DNA of 64,000 nucleotides from Ascidiimonas sp046199005 (GTDB lineage Bacteria > Bacteroidota > Bacteroidia > Flavobacteriales > Flavobacteriaceae), in contig CP176050.1 in the NCBI GenBank assembly GCA_046199005.1, positions 3,100,001-3,164,000 on the forward strand. The letters are read 5' to 3'. Position 1 is the stretch's first letter, and every line of letters begins with the position of its first letter. Below, one piece after another: positions 1-8,349 of the stretch. Below the pieces are notes generated by a model. The model did not search any database, had not been told where the DNA came from, and was given only the letters and a program-made list of their open reading frames with translations. The position numbers and the translations under genes were made by a program.

Positions 1-673
1 TTTGACTTAATGATTCTAAATGCATTAAAAACGGAAAATCATACTGAATTTGCCAAAGTATATTAGGTAAAAATATCAATAGAGCTATAAATCCTGAAAT
101 ATATAGCCATTTATCCCTGAATAGTTTTCCTTTTTCATAAAAGAATATCCCTGCAAAGACACCAAAGGCCCAAACTAACATTGTGTATTTGTTTAGTAAG
201 CCTAAGCCTAGCGTTATTCCTGTGAAAATCAAAAACTTTTTGTCTTGTGATTTAATAAACCTTGTCAGGAAATAAAATCCCAGCGTCCAGAAAAACTGAT
301 CAAATGCAACAGGCTGAAATAGGGTATGATTTCGAAAAAAAGGCCAGAAAGCTAATACACAAATGCCAGAAAGTAAAATACCCTTAGACTTACCTCCTAA
401 CTCCTTAGCCATTAAACAACATAAAACAAGGATTCCCACACCAGCCAGTGTTGGAAAAAGCCTCATTCCCAAGAGAGAGTAATCGAATAGTAAATAAGAT
501 ATTTTTCCAATGAACGCTATAAGGGGTGGGAATTCCATAAACCCCCAATTTAGATGCTCACTAACTGATAAATGTAGTAATTCATCTCTATGGAATCCGT
601 AATGACGATTCCCAAAACATTGAATAACAAATTTGACAATTGCTAAAAAAAGAATTATTGGTAAATATCTCAT
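1..673 (-). CDS. PMT_2/ArnT-like membrane glycosyltransferase, partial
   Basis: The gene starts at ATG 673 and runs off the left edge, leaving about 224 residues. The product opens with a hydrophobic helix (MRYLPIILFLAIVK) and a short charged loop with FHRDELLH, Asp30-Glu31. This is where GT-C glycosyltransferases of the PMT_2 (dolichyl-phosphate-mannose mannosyltransferase-like) family carry the acidic pair of the first periplasmic loop. At least five further membrane segments follow. Such enzymes transfer a lipid-linked sugar to lipid or protein on the outer face of the inner membrane. The substrate cannot be read from the sequence. The family call rests on topology and the DE loop; the C-terminal half is unseen. 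Confidence 0.8.
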   Translation of the reverse strand, partial: MRYLPIILFLAIVKFVIQCFGNRHYGFHRDELLHLSVSEHLNWGFMEFPPLIAFIGKISYLLFDYSLLGMRLFPTLAGVGILVLCCLMAKELGGKSKGILLSGICVLAFWPFFRNHTLFQPVAFDQFFWTLGFYFLTRFIKSQDKKFLIFTGITLGLGLLNKYTMLVWAFGVFAGIFFYEKGKLFRDKWLYISGFIALLIFLPNILWQIQYDFPFLMHLESLSQ

Positions 674-978
674 CTTGAAATTCAGCCTTCAGGCATTAAC
701 TGTCTCTTTCAAAACTAACAAAGTTTAATGAAAATCGGTGCTAATTCTATAAAAGCTTCCTTACTAGGTGTTGCCCTCTTTAAGCATCTTTTCAGATTCA
801 TTAGGTACGTTTGATACATTTTACTCTGAAAAATACACTTAATACTTTCGGAATCAAATATTTATAAAACATAAAGTGCTTTAATTTAGGTTATGGCATG
901 CCAATACTGTACCTTACAAGATAGTGCAGTATTAACTCCGTGAGGTAAAAGAATCGCTTTGCGTCTAAATTCAGAATT
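674..978. other. Intergenic stretch, no gene recognised
   Basis: This is AT-rich DNA between two divergent genes. I see no coding frame with plausible composition and no strong terminator. It presumably carries the promoters of both flanking genes, but I could not pick out a convincing TAnnTTTG box for either. Confidence 0.5.
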
Positions 979-1440
979 ATGGAAAGTAAGAAAACGATTA
1001 GAGAATGCCCTCAATGTAAAGAAGACATTAAAGCAGATGCCATTAAGTGCAAGCATTGCGGATCGGCAGTCGCCCCGGAAAGATTGCCCCACGGCGGTAT
1101 TTGCACGTATTGCAAAGAAGAAATAAAAAAAGATGCCATTAAATGTAAACATTGTAAGTCAGATCTATCAGGTAATGCAGGTTGTGGTTGCAAAGGAGAT
1201 ACGCCAGGTAAAAAGGATACCGAAATGATAAGGACTATGCTAAGAATGGATAATTTTGGTTTTGGTCCTGATCCCAAATACAGGGCTTGTCAAAACACAT
1301 GTTCGTCTGATTTTTTTGATTGTTATACGGGTGCCAGCGATCCGCTTGGCCGCGATATTTGTAAAGCTTTTTTACACCTATGTTCGTTGCGATGTCAATT
1401 TGAAGATGATTTTGGTTCCGGAAGCTTATTCGGTATCTAA
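979..1440 (+). CDS. Small double zinc-ribbon, Cys-rich protein
   Basis: The 153-residue protein has two tandem zinc-ribbon units. The first is CPQC and CKHC (about residues 10-27) and the second CTYC and CKHC (about 42-59); both share the pattern DAIKCKHC, so they look like an internal duplication. A Gly/Cys patch (CGCKGD) and a second Cys-rich part with CQNTC, CYTG and CSLRC (about 108-139) follow. There is no signal peptide or membrane helix. Zinc binding is what the ribbons predict; nothing indicates whether the target is nucleic acid or protein. It is the only plus-strand gene in a block of minus-strand accessory genes. ATG 979 is the only good start. Confidence 0.7.
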   Translation: MESKKTIRECPQCKEDIKADAIKCKHCGSAVAPERLPHGGICTYCKEEIKKDAIKCKHCKSDLSGNAGCGCKGDTPGKKDTEMIRTMLRMDNFGFGPDPKYRACQNTCSSDFFDCYTGASDPLGRDICKAFLHLCSLRCQFEDDFGSGSLFGI

Positions 1441-1450
1441 CTAAAGAACA

Positions 1451-1556
1451 GGCTGTCTCAAAACTAATTTTAGGTTCCTGCGAATGTTGCATCTGCATTT
1501 AATAAAAATGCCTATCTAAATTCGTAGTGCTCAATGGAGGTTTTGAGACGGTCTGA
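1451..1556. repeat. Copy A of accessory-region repeat, with inverted partner
   Basis: GTCTCAAAAC (1455-1464) is followed by its perfect reverse complement GTTTTGAGAC at 1540-1549, so this interval could fold into a long hairpin. The left half matches the conserved core of repeat copies B, D and E near 4.0, 6.9 and 8.35 kb. It lies 10 bp after the stop of the zinc-ribbon gene. On the minus strand it carries TAGTTTTG (1459-1466), a match to the Bacteroidota -7 box. Confidence 0.6.
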
Positions 1557-1700
1557 TAGTTTGAGGCTGTAGTTACATTACGTAACTATTTGCGCGTTTC
1601 AGTGTTAGTTACACGAAAGAGATCAAATTGCAATATATGGTGTCCAGATGTTTCCAAGGACTATAGAATAATATATGTAAGAAAGCACTAAGCATAACTC

Positions 1701-2603
1701 TTAATAAACTATAGTTAATGGATAAAGTTTTTTGATCTCAACTAATTGTTGTGGCGTGAGTTCGTTTAAGCCCACACCATATTTGTCCCTTGCCAGTTTA
1801 TCTCTTAAATTCTGTATTTCTCGATCAATGACTTCTTGCACTTCAATGTACTTCCTATACATTGCTTTTTTGTCTACTTTGATCGAAATTACTGATTTTG
1901 ATTTATTCTTTTCCCCGTATGATTTAATCCGCTTTCCTAAATCCTTCACAGCTACTTTTTGATCGTTTATAAAGATTTGATTCTTATCATCGATAGTTAT
2001 TCTTAAGGCGTTCGTAAGATCAACTTCTTTCTCCTTATCCCTTATTTCAGCAGGTTGATTTTCCATTAACGGACTATCCCCGATCATACTTAAGAGAACA
2101 AAAATTCTAATTTTATAAAAGTCATGTTCAAAATCCTCTTCCTTAAGCACGTTTAATACGTCATTCATAAGGCTGGAAGCTTTCAGATCTTTAGATTTTT
2201 GTGCGTTTATCATTACTCGTTCCAACCCTTTAAGCTTTGAAATGTTGTAAGATGCAGAGTCCTTATTTATAATTTCTTGGCATTTACGAACTTTCTCCTG
2301 ATCGGGTTTTTCTATGTTTTGCAGTTCAGCCGCAAAGAACTTCGATGGAATTTTATTGCTCTTTTTGACATCGGCGATATTTCGCAAAGCCCTAACGTAA
2401 CTCTTCCCACTACTATCTACCAGTATTTTCTCTTCAATTAAAAGATTCTCGTAATCTACAACAGCTGCTTTAAAGGCTTCTCCATTATCTTCAAAAGCCT
2501 GATACGTACAGTCCATGATCTTGGTTTCAATGCGTTCACTTTGAGAAGCACAGGAAGTGAAAAGGGAGTTTATTAAAAGAACGATTAAAGCTTTTCTTTT
2601 CAT
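1701..2603 (-). CDS. Lipoprotein with ExbD/TolR-like C-terminal domain
   Basis: I start the gene at ATG 2603, because the longer frame opens at a TTG and buries the signal peptide. The 300-residue product begins MKRKALIVLLINSLFTSCAS, a signal with lipobox FTSC. Residues about 20-190 are helical and unrecognised. The last 100 residues read like the periplasmic domain of flavobacterial ExbD/TolR: LRITIDDKNQIFINDQK, a VSIKVDK-like strand, KYIEVQEVID, then LRDKLARDKYG and LYPLTIVY. ExbD normally has an N-terminal membrane helix; here the domain hangs from a lipoprotein. No ExbB or TonB gene is nearby. The cell-envelope location is well supported; the ExbD resemblance is from recognition only. Confidence 0.7.
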   Translation of the reverse strand: MKRKALIVLLINSLFTSCASQSERIETKIMDCTYQAFEDNGEAFKAAVVDYENLLIEEKILVDSSGKSYVRALRNIADVKKSNKIPSKFFAAELQNIEKPDQEKVRKCQEIINKDSASYNISKLKGLERVMINAQKSKDLKASSLMNDVLNVLKEEDFEHDFYKIRIFVLLSMIGDSPLMENQPAEIRDKEKEVDLTNALRITIDDKNQIFINDQKVAVKDLGKRIKSYGEKNKSKSVISIKVDKKAMYRKYIEVQEVIDREIQNLRDKLARDKYGVGLNELTPQQLVEIKKLYPLTIVY

Positions 2604-2864
2604 AGTAAAAATTGTAGGTATGACCCCTTTAAACATAGCTATTATAAATTGAGTATAGTCTAAATATAACAAACCTTGATGAAAACTGATCTAGAATTTA
2701 TCTATAATTCATTGGTCGTTCTAGGGGATTACAGTTTTTGGTTCGCACTAAAAATTGATATTAGTTAACCATTTGTATTTTACTTCTCCTCGAATAAAAG
2801 AAATGAAAGGTACCTACAGCTTTGATCACTACTTAAGACAGATAGCTAGAACTGTTCTCAAAAT

Positions 2865-3389
2865 TCAATTGATCCCAGGTTTTTTTATAAATCCGAAGTA
2901 GCCGCAAATTAATGCCAGCAGTAAGATCATCCCGTTTATCAACCAGAATACCCACTCATATTCACGTTCTACAAGCAATTCATAGGCCGGCCCGGGGACA
3001 TTGGTTTGAATTTTAACTTTTAAGGTAACAGGTTTTGAACTCGCATTGCTAATTTTCAGGTTTAGTTCGTATTCCGCACCGCTTTTACTTGAAAAACTGT
3101 TGTTGATGAAAATCTTTATTGGTTTCCCCTCTTTAAGTACTTCAAAATCGGTTTGTAAGGAATCTTTGGTAGCGTTTTCTTCTGGATTTTCTGTGCTAAA
3201 TTCTATTCCGTAGGAAGATTCAAAATCGGTGGTGAATTTCTCATTCACGATCAGTTCTTTGTCAACTGAATATTGTTTGCTGAGTGCCGTTATATGTTTA
3301 GGAGTTCTGTCCGAAATAAGTTGAATAAAGCCATACATTGCTACCAAGCCTAAGAGAACAGAAATAATTTTCAGTAATTTTTTAAACAT
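2865..3389 (-). CDS. Bitopic membrane protein of unknown function
   Basis: The 174-residue protein has an N-terminal helix (about residues 5-24, LLKIISVLLGLVAMYGFIQL), a polar middle part rich in beta-strand patterns (about 30-135), and a second helix near the C-terminus (about 148-166) followed by a short basic tail. That predicts a loop domain of about 110 residues outside the inner membrane with both termini inside. No family was recognised. It stands alone, with about 200 bp of non-coding DNA on each side, and no copy of the local repeat precedes it. Confidence 0.6.
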   Translation of the reverse strand: MFKKLLKIISVLLGLVAMYGFIQLISDRTPKHITALSKQYSVDKELIVNEKFTTDFESSYGIEFSTENPEENATKDSLQTDFEVLKEGKPIKIFINNSFSSKSGAEYELNLKISNASSKPVTLKVKIQTNVPGPAYELLVEREYEWVFWLINGMILLLALICGYFGFIKKPGIN

Positions 3390-3591
3390 TGTGTGTTTTA
3401 ACCTTAAGCGGACAAATGCATGGGATCGTCTGCTGACTGTTGAAATTACTTATTATTTTTGATGTGGCATAGGGTTTAGTGGATCAATTTGGGTTTGCTT
3501 GTGTAAAGGCTTTATTTATGAGGAATAAATTGGAAATCCGGATAAGCTTGAGCTGTAAGCTACCCATTTTTAGCATTGCTCAATTGTCGAA

Positions 3592-3909
3592 TTATTCAAT
3601 TTGTTTTTTATTCAATATCCCGTTATATTTTTTTGAATCAGGTTTATAGGTTATCAATTCTCCATTTTTTCCATCCACAAATAATTTTCCACAATTGGTG
3701 CATTCCCACAACGTTTTAAAGACATCTTGTTTTCTTAGTTGTATACAAGCATTTTCTATATCTTCTTTTGTTTCTCCAGATTTTTCAATTGCTAAATCTA
3801 TAGCATCCCAAAAGTCAAACCATTGCGTATCTGAAATTAAATATCCTTTGTTTTTGAGATAATCAGTTTGATCAACTATTATGTTTTGACAAGTGCATTT
3901 AATTTTCAT
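3592..3909 (-). CDS. Small CxC/CxxC protein, unknown
   Basis: The 105-residue soluble protein begins MKIKCTCQNI and has CTNCG near residue 71, so two Cys pairs could bind one zinc. The region between them is helical and acidic (SGETKEDIENACIQLRK). I do not recognise the family. Repeat copy B lies about 80 bp upstream of the ATG with a minus-strand TAGTTTTG box. Its size, isolation and repeat-linked promoter match the other cassette-like genes of this region. A role as an immunity or regulatory protein would be a guess. Confidence 0.55.
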   Translation of the reverse strand: MKIKCTCQNIIVDQTDYLKNKGYLISDTQWFDFWDAIDLAIEKSGETKEDIENACIQLRKQDVFKTLWECTNCGKLFVDGKNGELITYKPDSKKYNGILNKKQIE

Positions 3910-3990
3910 AGTTGAATTGAGTTGTTTTTAAAGGTTTGTTATCAAAATCATTTTCTATTTTTTGATTCAGCGTGTTTTCCTGCAAGGAAT

Positions 3991-4059
3991 GGCAACGGCA
4001 GTCTGTCTCAAAACTATTTATGGTTTGTTGAAAATAAGCATTTCGTTCAAAGTTCTTTT
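3991..4059 (-). repeat. Copy B of accessory-region repeat, promoter-bearing
   Basis: The plus strand reads GGCAACGGCAGTCTGTCTCA then AAACTATTTA and a segment like ATAAGCATTTCGTTCAAAG. It shares the AACGGCAGT-TGTCTCAAAAC core with copies D and E, and ATAAG.ATTTC...AAAGTTCTT with copy C. On the minus strand TAGTTTTG (4009-4016) faces the gene starting at 3909. Confidence 0.7.
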
Positions 4060-4111
4060 AAATTGTTTCCTTCTCTTATTTAAAATGCCAGAGATGCTAT
4101 ATATGCTTTAC

Positions 4112-5299
4112 TTACTTATTTAGGTTTTCAGAATATGAAACGTTTGGATCCAGATTAAAAAATGCAAAGATTTCCTCCTTAATACTCTTATTATTAGGGT
4201 TCCTTAAGTCGGTTTCAATTTCATAAAACTCAGATTCCCAATAAGGTTGATTAGAATTTGTTTCGATACAAGCCTCCAATGTCTTTTTGTGAAAATTTAA
4301 ATCCGCTCCTATTGATTCCATTCTATAGGGATTTGACTGCAAAACTTTTTCCCAACTTTTAGCATTTTCATCTGTGTTCTCAATTGCTAAATACTTGTTG
4401 TATTCCTTTATAGTAGTCTCCTTATAAATTAATCCGTATTGCAAATACACCGTATCGAAATCTCCGTAATGAATGCTTTTAGAGTAAGAAATTGGAAAAT
4501 CATACTCCATTTTCTGTAAAGGTTGATTTCCTATAATTTCGAAATCCCCATAAAACAGGGCATTATCCATAATATATTGAGCTGGAATGGCTTTTTTAGT
4601 TCGAAGTTCGTCCAAATCAATTTCCTTCGTTGGACTTATGTGATGGTAAATCTTAATCACAAGGGGTTGAGTCATAAGATTCATTATCCCATAATTTTTA
4701 TTTGCTTTAAATATCGGGTCCTTTCTCAAAGATCTTAAATCACAAATGAGACGTCCAAAACCGTAATTTCTTCGATCAACTTTATACGCAAAGAAATCAC
4801 CTTCTTTTAGTTTTACTCTTTTTCGATCTTTAGTTGAAAATTTTGCAATCGCTTTTAAATCATCAGAATCAGAGTTTTTAATAAAATCATCAAGCCAATC
4901 TGTCAAATCTGAAAGGTCTTTAAATTCAATATTCTCAAAATGCGTTGCGTAAAATGTATTTTGGGTAGTATGATTTCCTATAACAATTCCGTTATTATCA
5001 AAATTAAAATAAGTGCCTATTGGTGTTTTTGATTCTAAGGTTGAAGATGTAAGCTTTTTTGGCTTACCCCTTGAGGTTTTTGGGAGTATCAATACCCTAT
5101 CTTTAGTGTCTTCATTAAATTGTATTTCTGAATATTTTAGGTTGGTAGAAATGATTTGTTTTTTGATGGTGTTCTTATCAAAATAAAGTATTGAACTCTC
5201 TCGAGATGCATCTCCTTTTAGTATGACTTTTTCCCAATTTTCACCAACCAATTCTAAACCCAAATATCTGCGTTGTTCATTGTTTAATTCAAAAGTCAT
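4112..5299 (-). CDS. Imm26-domain protein
   Basis: The 395-residue soluble protein has no signal or membrane segment. Around residues 168-187 it reads LKEGDFFAYKVDRRNYGFGR, the hallmark GD.FA....YGFGR element of the Imm26 immunity family (PF15428). The N-terminal 160 residues (DUF-like, beta-rich) and the C-terminal part are not recognised. Imm26 proteins are usually predicted to neutralise polymorphic nuclease toxins, but no toxin gene is visible here, so this may be an orphan immunity gene or a housekeeping relative. Degenerate repeat copy C sits 23 bp upstream of the start. The domain call is by motif; the biological role is inferred. Confidence 0.65.
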   Translation of the reverse strand: MTFELNNEQRRYLGLELVGENWEKVILKGDASRESSILYFDKNTIKKQIISTNLKYSEIQFNEDTKDRVLILPKTSRGKPKKLTSSTLESKTPIGTYFNFDNNGIVIGNHTTQNTFYATHFENIEFKDLSDLTDWLDDFIKNSDSDDLKAIAKFSTKDRKRVKLKEGDFFAYKVDRRNYGFGRLICDLRSLRKDPIFKANKNYGIMNLMTQPLVIKIYHHISPTKEIDLDELRTKKAIPAQYIMDNALFYGDFEIIGNQPLQKMEYDFPISYSKSIHYGDFDTVYLQYGLIYKETTIKEYNKYLAIENTDENAKSWEKVLQSNPYRMESIGADLNFHKKTLEACIETNSNQPYWESEFYEIETDLRNPNNKSIKEEIFAFFNLDPNVSYSENLNK

Positions 5300-5322
5300 A
5301 AGTTTTCACGAATTTACATTAA

Positions 5323-5399
5323 TGGCAATCGGTCTTAAAACTGTCTTCTGTTTTGTTTAAAAATAAGTATTTCTTTTAAAGTTCTTCTTAAAGCAAAGC
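5323..5399 (-). repeat. Copy C of accessory-region repeat, degenerate
   Basis: The plus strand reads ATGGCAATCGGTCTTAAAAC, then a T-rich stretch and AAAAATAAGTATTTCTTTTA. It matches copy B over ATAAG.ATTTC and AAAGTTCTT, and the start of copy E more loosely. The minus-strand -7 box has decayed to AGTTTTAA, so this copy may not be an active promoter. Confidence 0.5.
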
Positions 5400-5571
5400 C
5401 ATCCTTAACTTAAGGAAGTCTGCTGCAATGGAAAATTTACAGGTCAGCAAATCGACTAGGTTTATTATAAGATAATTAGCAAGTTAAATGATGTTTAAAA
5501 TAACCTTATGAGTTGATTAAAAAAATCATAATAGTAACTTTAAGGATCTAAACTAGGGTTTTTTGGTGTTT

Positions 5572-6330
5572 TTATTCGTTTAAGTTAAATTCCTTTATTT
5601 CAAAGTAACATTGTTCACAGACTAATTTAATTTTCGCAAATTCCATTGATTTGTCATCCCAACCGTCTGTTTTAAGCCGTTCTTTTTCGCATTCTGAACA
5701 CCAGGCTTGAAAATCATCTTCTTCATCTAATTCCATTGCCGGATAGGTTTCAAAAGCTTCTTCAAATCCTGTTTTGGATTGATTATTCAAATGTTGGCAA
5801 ATAAAAGCAGTTCTTAACTTTCCGTGAATTCCGCAGTCAATTAATTTACTTTCTATTTTTTCAACTTCTTCTTTTGAGATTTGCTTTGTGAGTAAAAAGT
5901 ACTTTTCTAAATGGTCTGAAATAACTCGATAGGTCCCAATTCCTCCAATTATGTCGAACGCAACAGAAGTTAATTCCCAACCGGTGTATTCATTTCCCTC
6001 AAAATGGGCGTTTATCAGATTTTCATATTTCTTCCGTTCTCCGAATTTCTTAATTTTTAAGGTCTTGAATTTTCTTGGTTCAAAAGAGTGTTCATTTGCC
6101 CAGGCCCACATCCAAGTTTTAGTCTTTTGAGAAAATGTTCCAACAGGTATGTATTTGAAATAAATCTCTTTGCCGTCGGAATATAATCTTAATATTTCGC
6201 TTGATTGATTGTAGAACCAATTTGTATAATTATCAATATCAAATTCAGTTCTGAATTCATTTTGAAAATCAGTAAGTTTTTGACAAATTTTATCTACATA
6301 CTTTTCATATTTCAGAGATCTAAATATCAT
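5572..6330 (-). CDS. DUF6882-like protein with C-terminal zinc ribbon
   Basis: The 252-residue soluble protein has VGTFSQKTKTWMWAWANEH at about residues 62-80. This resembles the DUF6882 signature (a 'gtyS...WmWaWaN' block), though I cannot confirm it. The last 50 residues carry CSECEKE and CEQCYFE, a four-Cys zinc-ribbon-like end. The upstream gene 6378-6878 ends 47 bp before this start, so the two probably share a transcript driven from repeat copy D. No catalytic motif is evident. DUF6882-type genes often occur singly in variable regions. Confidence 0.55.
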   Translation of the reverse strand: MIFRSLKYEKYVDKICQKLTDFQNEFRTEFDIDNYTNWFYNQSSEILRLYSDGKEIYFKYIPVGTFSQKTKTWMWAWANEHSFEPRKFKTLKIKKFGERKKYENLINAHFEGNEYTGWELTSVAFDIIGGIGTYRVISDHLEKYFLLTKQISKEEVEKIESKLIDCGIHGKLRTAFICQHLNNQSKTGFEEAFETYPAMELDEEDDFQAWCSECEKERLKTDGWDDKSMEFAKIKLVCEQCYFEIKEFNLNE

Positions 6331-6377
6331 TTTAGTTCGTTTTTACATACTAACAACATTTTTAGGTAAGGCTACAG

Positions 6378-6878
6378 TTATTTTCCATTCTTTTCGTTTT
6401 GTCTATTCCAATTTCTTATAGCGTTTTGAATATTTCTCTCAGTCATTTCTTCCGTTCGAATGATGGTTCTAACCCCGTAAATCATAATCATGGAAGGTTT
6501 TCCTGTTTCAACGAAATATTTTAAATCCGTACCGTTTTTCAGTTCAACTAATCCGAATGTATATGATTTATCTTTATAGCCTTTAAAATCTCCATAAAGT
6601 TTGTCTTTTGCGCCAATTAAATTGCCTTTTTTTTTAATTCCGTTTTCTTTCGTTATTAATTTTTGAGTTGTCAAAACACTGTAATTTTCGAAATCAATAA
6701 CAGTTGAGCAAATAATCAGTTCATTTTGGTTCAAGTCAAGTTCAATCTCACCGTATGCGTATGGGAAGTCCGAATTTGATTCATAGAATTTTGTCAATTC
6801 GTAGTCATATGGCTTAAACGTACAACGCTTAATCGCAGTAATTGAAATATTATGTTTTAATTTATCTGTTTTACTCAT
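6378..6878 (-). CDS. Hypothetical soluble protein, first gene of a pair
   Basis: The 166-residue protein has no signal peptide, membrane helix or Cys cluster. It is rich in beta-strand patterns up to about residue 140 (ELIICSTVIDFENYSVLT, PSMIMIYGVRTIIR) and ends in a charged helix. I recognise no family. The ATG at 6878 lies only 28 bp from the minus-strand TAGTTATG box inside repeat copy D, giving a short leader. The DUF6882-like gene follows 47 bp downstream. Confidence 0.6.
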   Translation of the reverse strand: MSKTDKLKHNISITAIKRCTFKPYDYELTKFYESNSDFPYAYGEIELDLNQNELIICSTVIDFENYSVLTTQKLITKENGIKKKGNLIGAKDKLYGDFKGYKDKSYTFGLVELKNGTDLKYFVETGKPSMIMIYGVRTIIRTEEMTERNIQNAIRNWNRQNEKNGK

Positions 6879-6883
6879 TTAAT

Positions 6884-6960
6884 TGCCGCCAACGGCAGTT
6901 TGTCTCATAACTACCCTAGATTTGGATTAAAAATACGGTTTTCCGTTTTTGATCGTAAAA
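6884..6960 (-). repeat. Copy D of accessory-region repeat, promoter-bearing
   Basis: It begins TGCCGCCAACGGCAGTTTGT; TGCCG and CGGCA form a 5-bp stem around CCAA. Then come TCTCATAACTA, GATTTGGATTAAAAATACGG and TTTCCGTTTTTGAT. It is nearly the same as copy E over 60 bp. The minus-strand -7 box is TAGTTATG (6906-6913), one mismatch from TAnnTTTG. Confidence 0.7.
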
Positions 6961-7289
6961 AAAATAGTCTTGAATTGTTTCTTTGGCTGTTTTTACTTGT
7001 ATTAGAAGCATTTTTAAGCTTCTGATGAGGGTTCTGAGGTATTAGATTGCTCTTTGAAGCATCATTTTATATAATTTAACCGCTGTATTAAAAGGTGTAA
7101 ATCTTAATTATCCAACGAATTTTAGCAGAAGGTAAAACCAAAAAGGTAGCGTTAATTGCAGTGGCAAATAAACTCCTAAAAACAGTCGTTTGCTATTGCT
7201 AAATAAGGATTACCTTATGATGAAAATTATCAAAGTAAATTATCCTAAAAAAGCTTGTTTTTTAACTCAGTTCTTTTTGTAGGTAGTTA
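6961..7289. other. Non-coding stretch downstream of the membrane-protein pair
   Basis: It is strongly AT-rich and holds no coding frame with plausible composition. A purine-poor block and several short A/T tracts are present, but no clean terminator or palindrome stood out. It separates repeat copy D from the stop of the gene at 7290. Confidence 0.4.
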
Positions 7290-7850
7290 TCATATTTCTA
7301 ATTCTCTTTTTATGACATATAATAATTGGTCATAAGATTTCTTGAAGGATTCAGGTTCAACCTGCTCATCTGGAACAAATAAATCATCCCATTCCGATTT
7401 CCAACCTTCCAAGCCTTGTCGTTTCACTAAATTCATCTTTAATTTAGCGTCATTTCCCCATCCTGTGTAGGTTTTAAAGCAATTATGTATAAATATTTGA
7501 TATTTATTGATTATGTTTTTTTTGAACAAATGCGAATAAATATGAAACTCTTTATCTAAATTTCTTTTTTTAAGTATGATTTCTGTTGGAAGTAATTCTT
7601 TCCAATTACCAAATCTGTGGTAATAGCAGTATAAATCGTTTAAGTCAGGTACCACTCTATCATAAAATTCAAGTCTTTTTTCAATGATTTTTCGTCCAGC
7701 CCATTGTTTTTTCTCTAAATCCTTACCTATTTTTGATAGCCGGTAAGCAATTATTCCACCTATTAATGGGGTAGCTATAGAAACAATAACTTTTACAACT
7801 TCTAAACTGTTCCAAATGCTTTCTGTTTCTCCTACCATCTGATTTACCAT
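7290..7850 (-). CDS. N-terminally anchored membrane protein, second of a coupled pair
   Basis: The 186-residue protein has one membrane helix near the N-terminus (about residues 19-38, VKVIVSIATPLIGGIIAYRL) followed by a basic helix and a cytoplasmic helical domain with LEFYDRVVPDLNDLYCYYHR and FHIYSHLFKK. No catalytic motif is recognised. The start codon overlaps the end of the upstream gene by 7 bp, so translation is coupled. Both proteins share one layout (anchor, charged coiled segment, Tyr-rich helical domain) and may be distant paralogues forming a complex. A second ATG at 7838 is possible. Confidence 0.6.
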   Translation of the reverse strand: MVNQMVGETESIWNSLEVVKVIVSIATPLIGGIIAYRLSKIGKDLEKKQWAGRKIIEKRLEFYDRVVPDLNDLYCYYHRFGNWKELLPTEIILKKRNLDKEFHIYSHLFKKNIINKYQIFIHNCFKTYTGWGNDAKLKMNLVKRQGLEGWKSEWDDLFVPDEQVEPESFKKSYDQLLYVIKRELEI

Positions 7851-8320
7851 CCGTGCTCTATTTTAAATTTTTCATACTCACTACGACTTTGCATGTAGAA
7901 AAGCATAAAATCATCAATTGATATTTTTGTGTTTTTTTGCCCCATATCTTTTCTGACAAGTTTCATTAATTCGAAGTAAACTTTAAAATGATTTACTGAA
8001 CCATTATTATTTTCTATTTCCAATGTCCAATCTGTAAATTTCTTAAAAATTTTGTCTGGCGCATAAATGAACATATCTTTTTTAATTGCTAAAATTCTTT
8101 TAAGCAAATCTCTTTGAGAAACCTTTTTACCTATTTTTTCTCCACCAGAAATATCAAAAAGAATATATACTAATTCAGAATACATTTGATATTTCTTATC
8201 GGAAAGTTGACTCTCAACGTTCCTAATTTTTTCTTTTTGGTACTGAACTCTCCATAATAAGAATGTACTTAATGTTCCGAGAATTAAAAGCAATACTTCT
8301 TTAATTGGAAATTCTGTCAT
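7844..8320 (-). CDS. N-terminally anchored membrane protein, first of a coupled pair
   Basis: The 158-residue protein opens with a membrane helix (about residues 7-24, KEVLLLILGTLSTFLLWR), then a charged segment (QKEKIRNVESQLSDKKYQMY) and an all-helical cytoplasmic domain ending at EYEKFKIEHGW. I know of no named family for it. It precedes and overlaps the gene 7290-7850. Repeat copy E lies 29 bp upstream of its ATG and places a TAGTTTTG box about 47 bp from the start. Two anchored helical partners in a cassette-like locus could be a defence or stress unit; that is inference. Confidence 0.6.
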   Translation of the reverse strand: MTEFPIKEVLLLILGTLSTFLLWRVQYQKEKIRNVESQLSDKKYQMYSELVYILFDISGGEKIGKKVSQRDLLKRILAIKKDMFIYAPDKIFKKFTDWTLEIENNNGSVNHFKVYFELMKLVRKDMGQKNTKISIDDFMLFYMQSRSEYEKFKIEHGW

Positions 8321-8349
8321 TGTGTTTATCAGTGGTTTTATAATTATCT

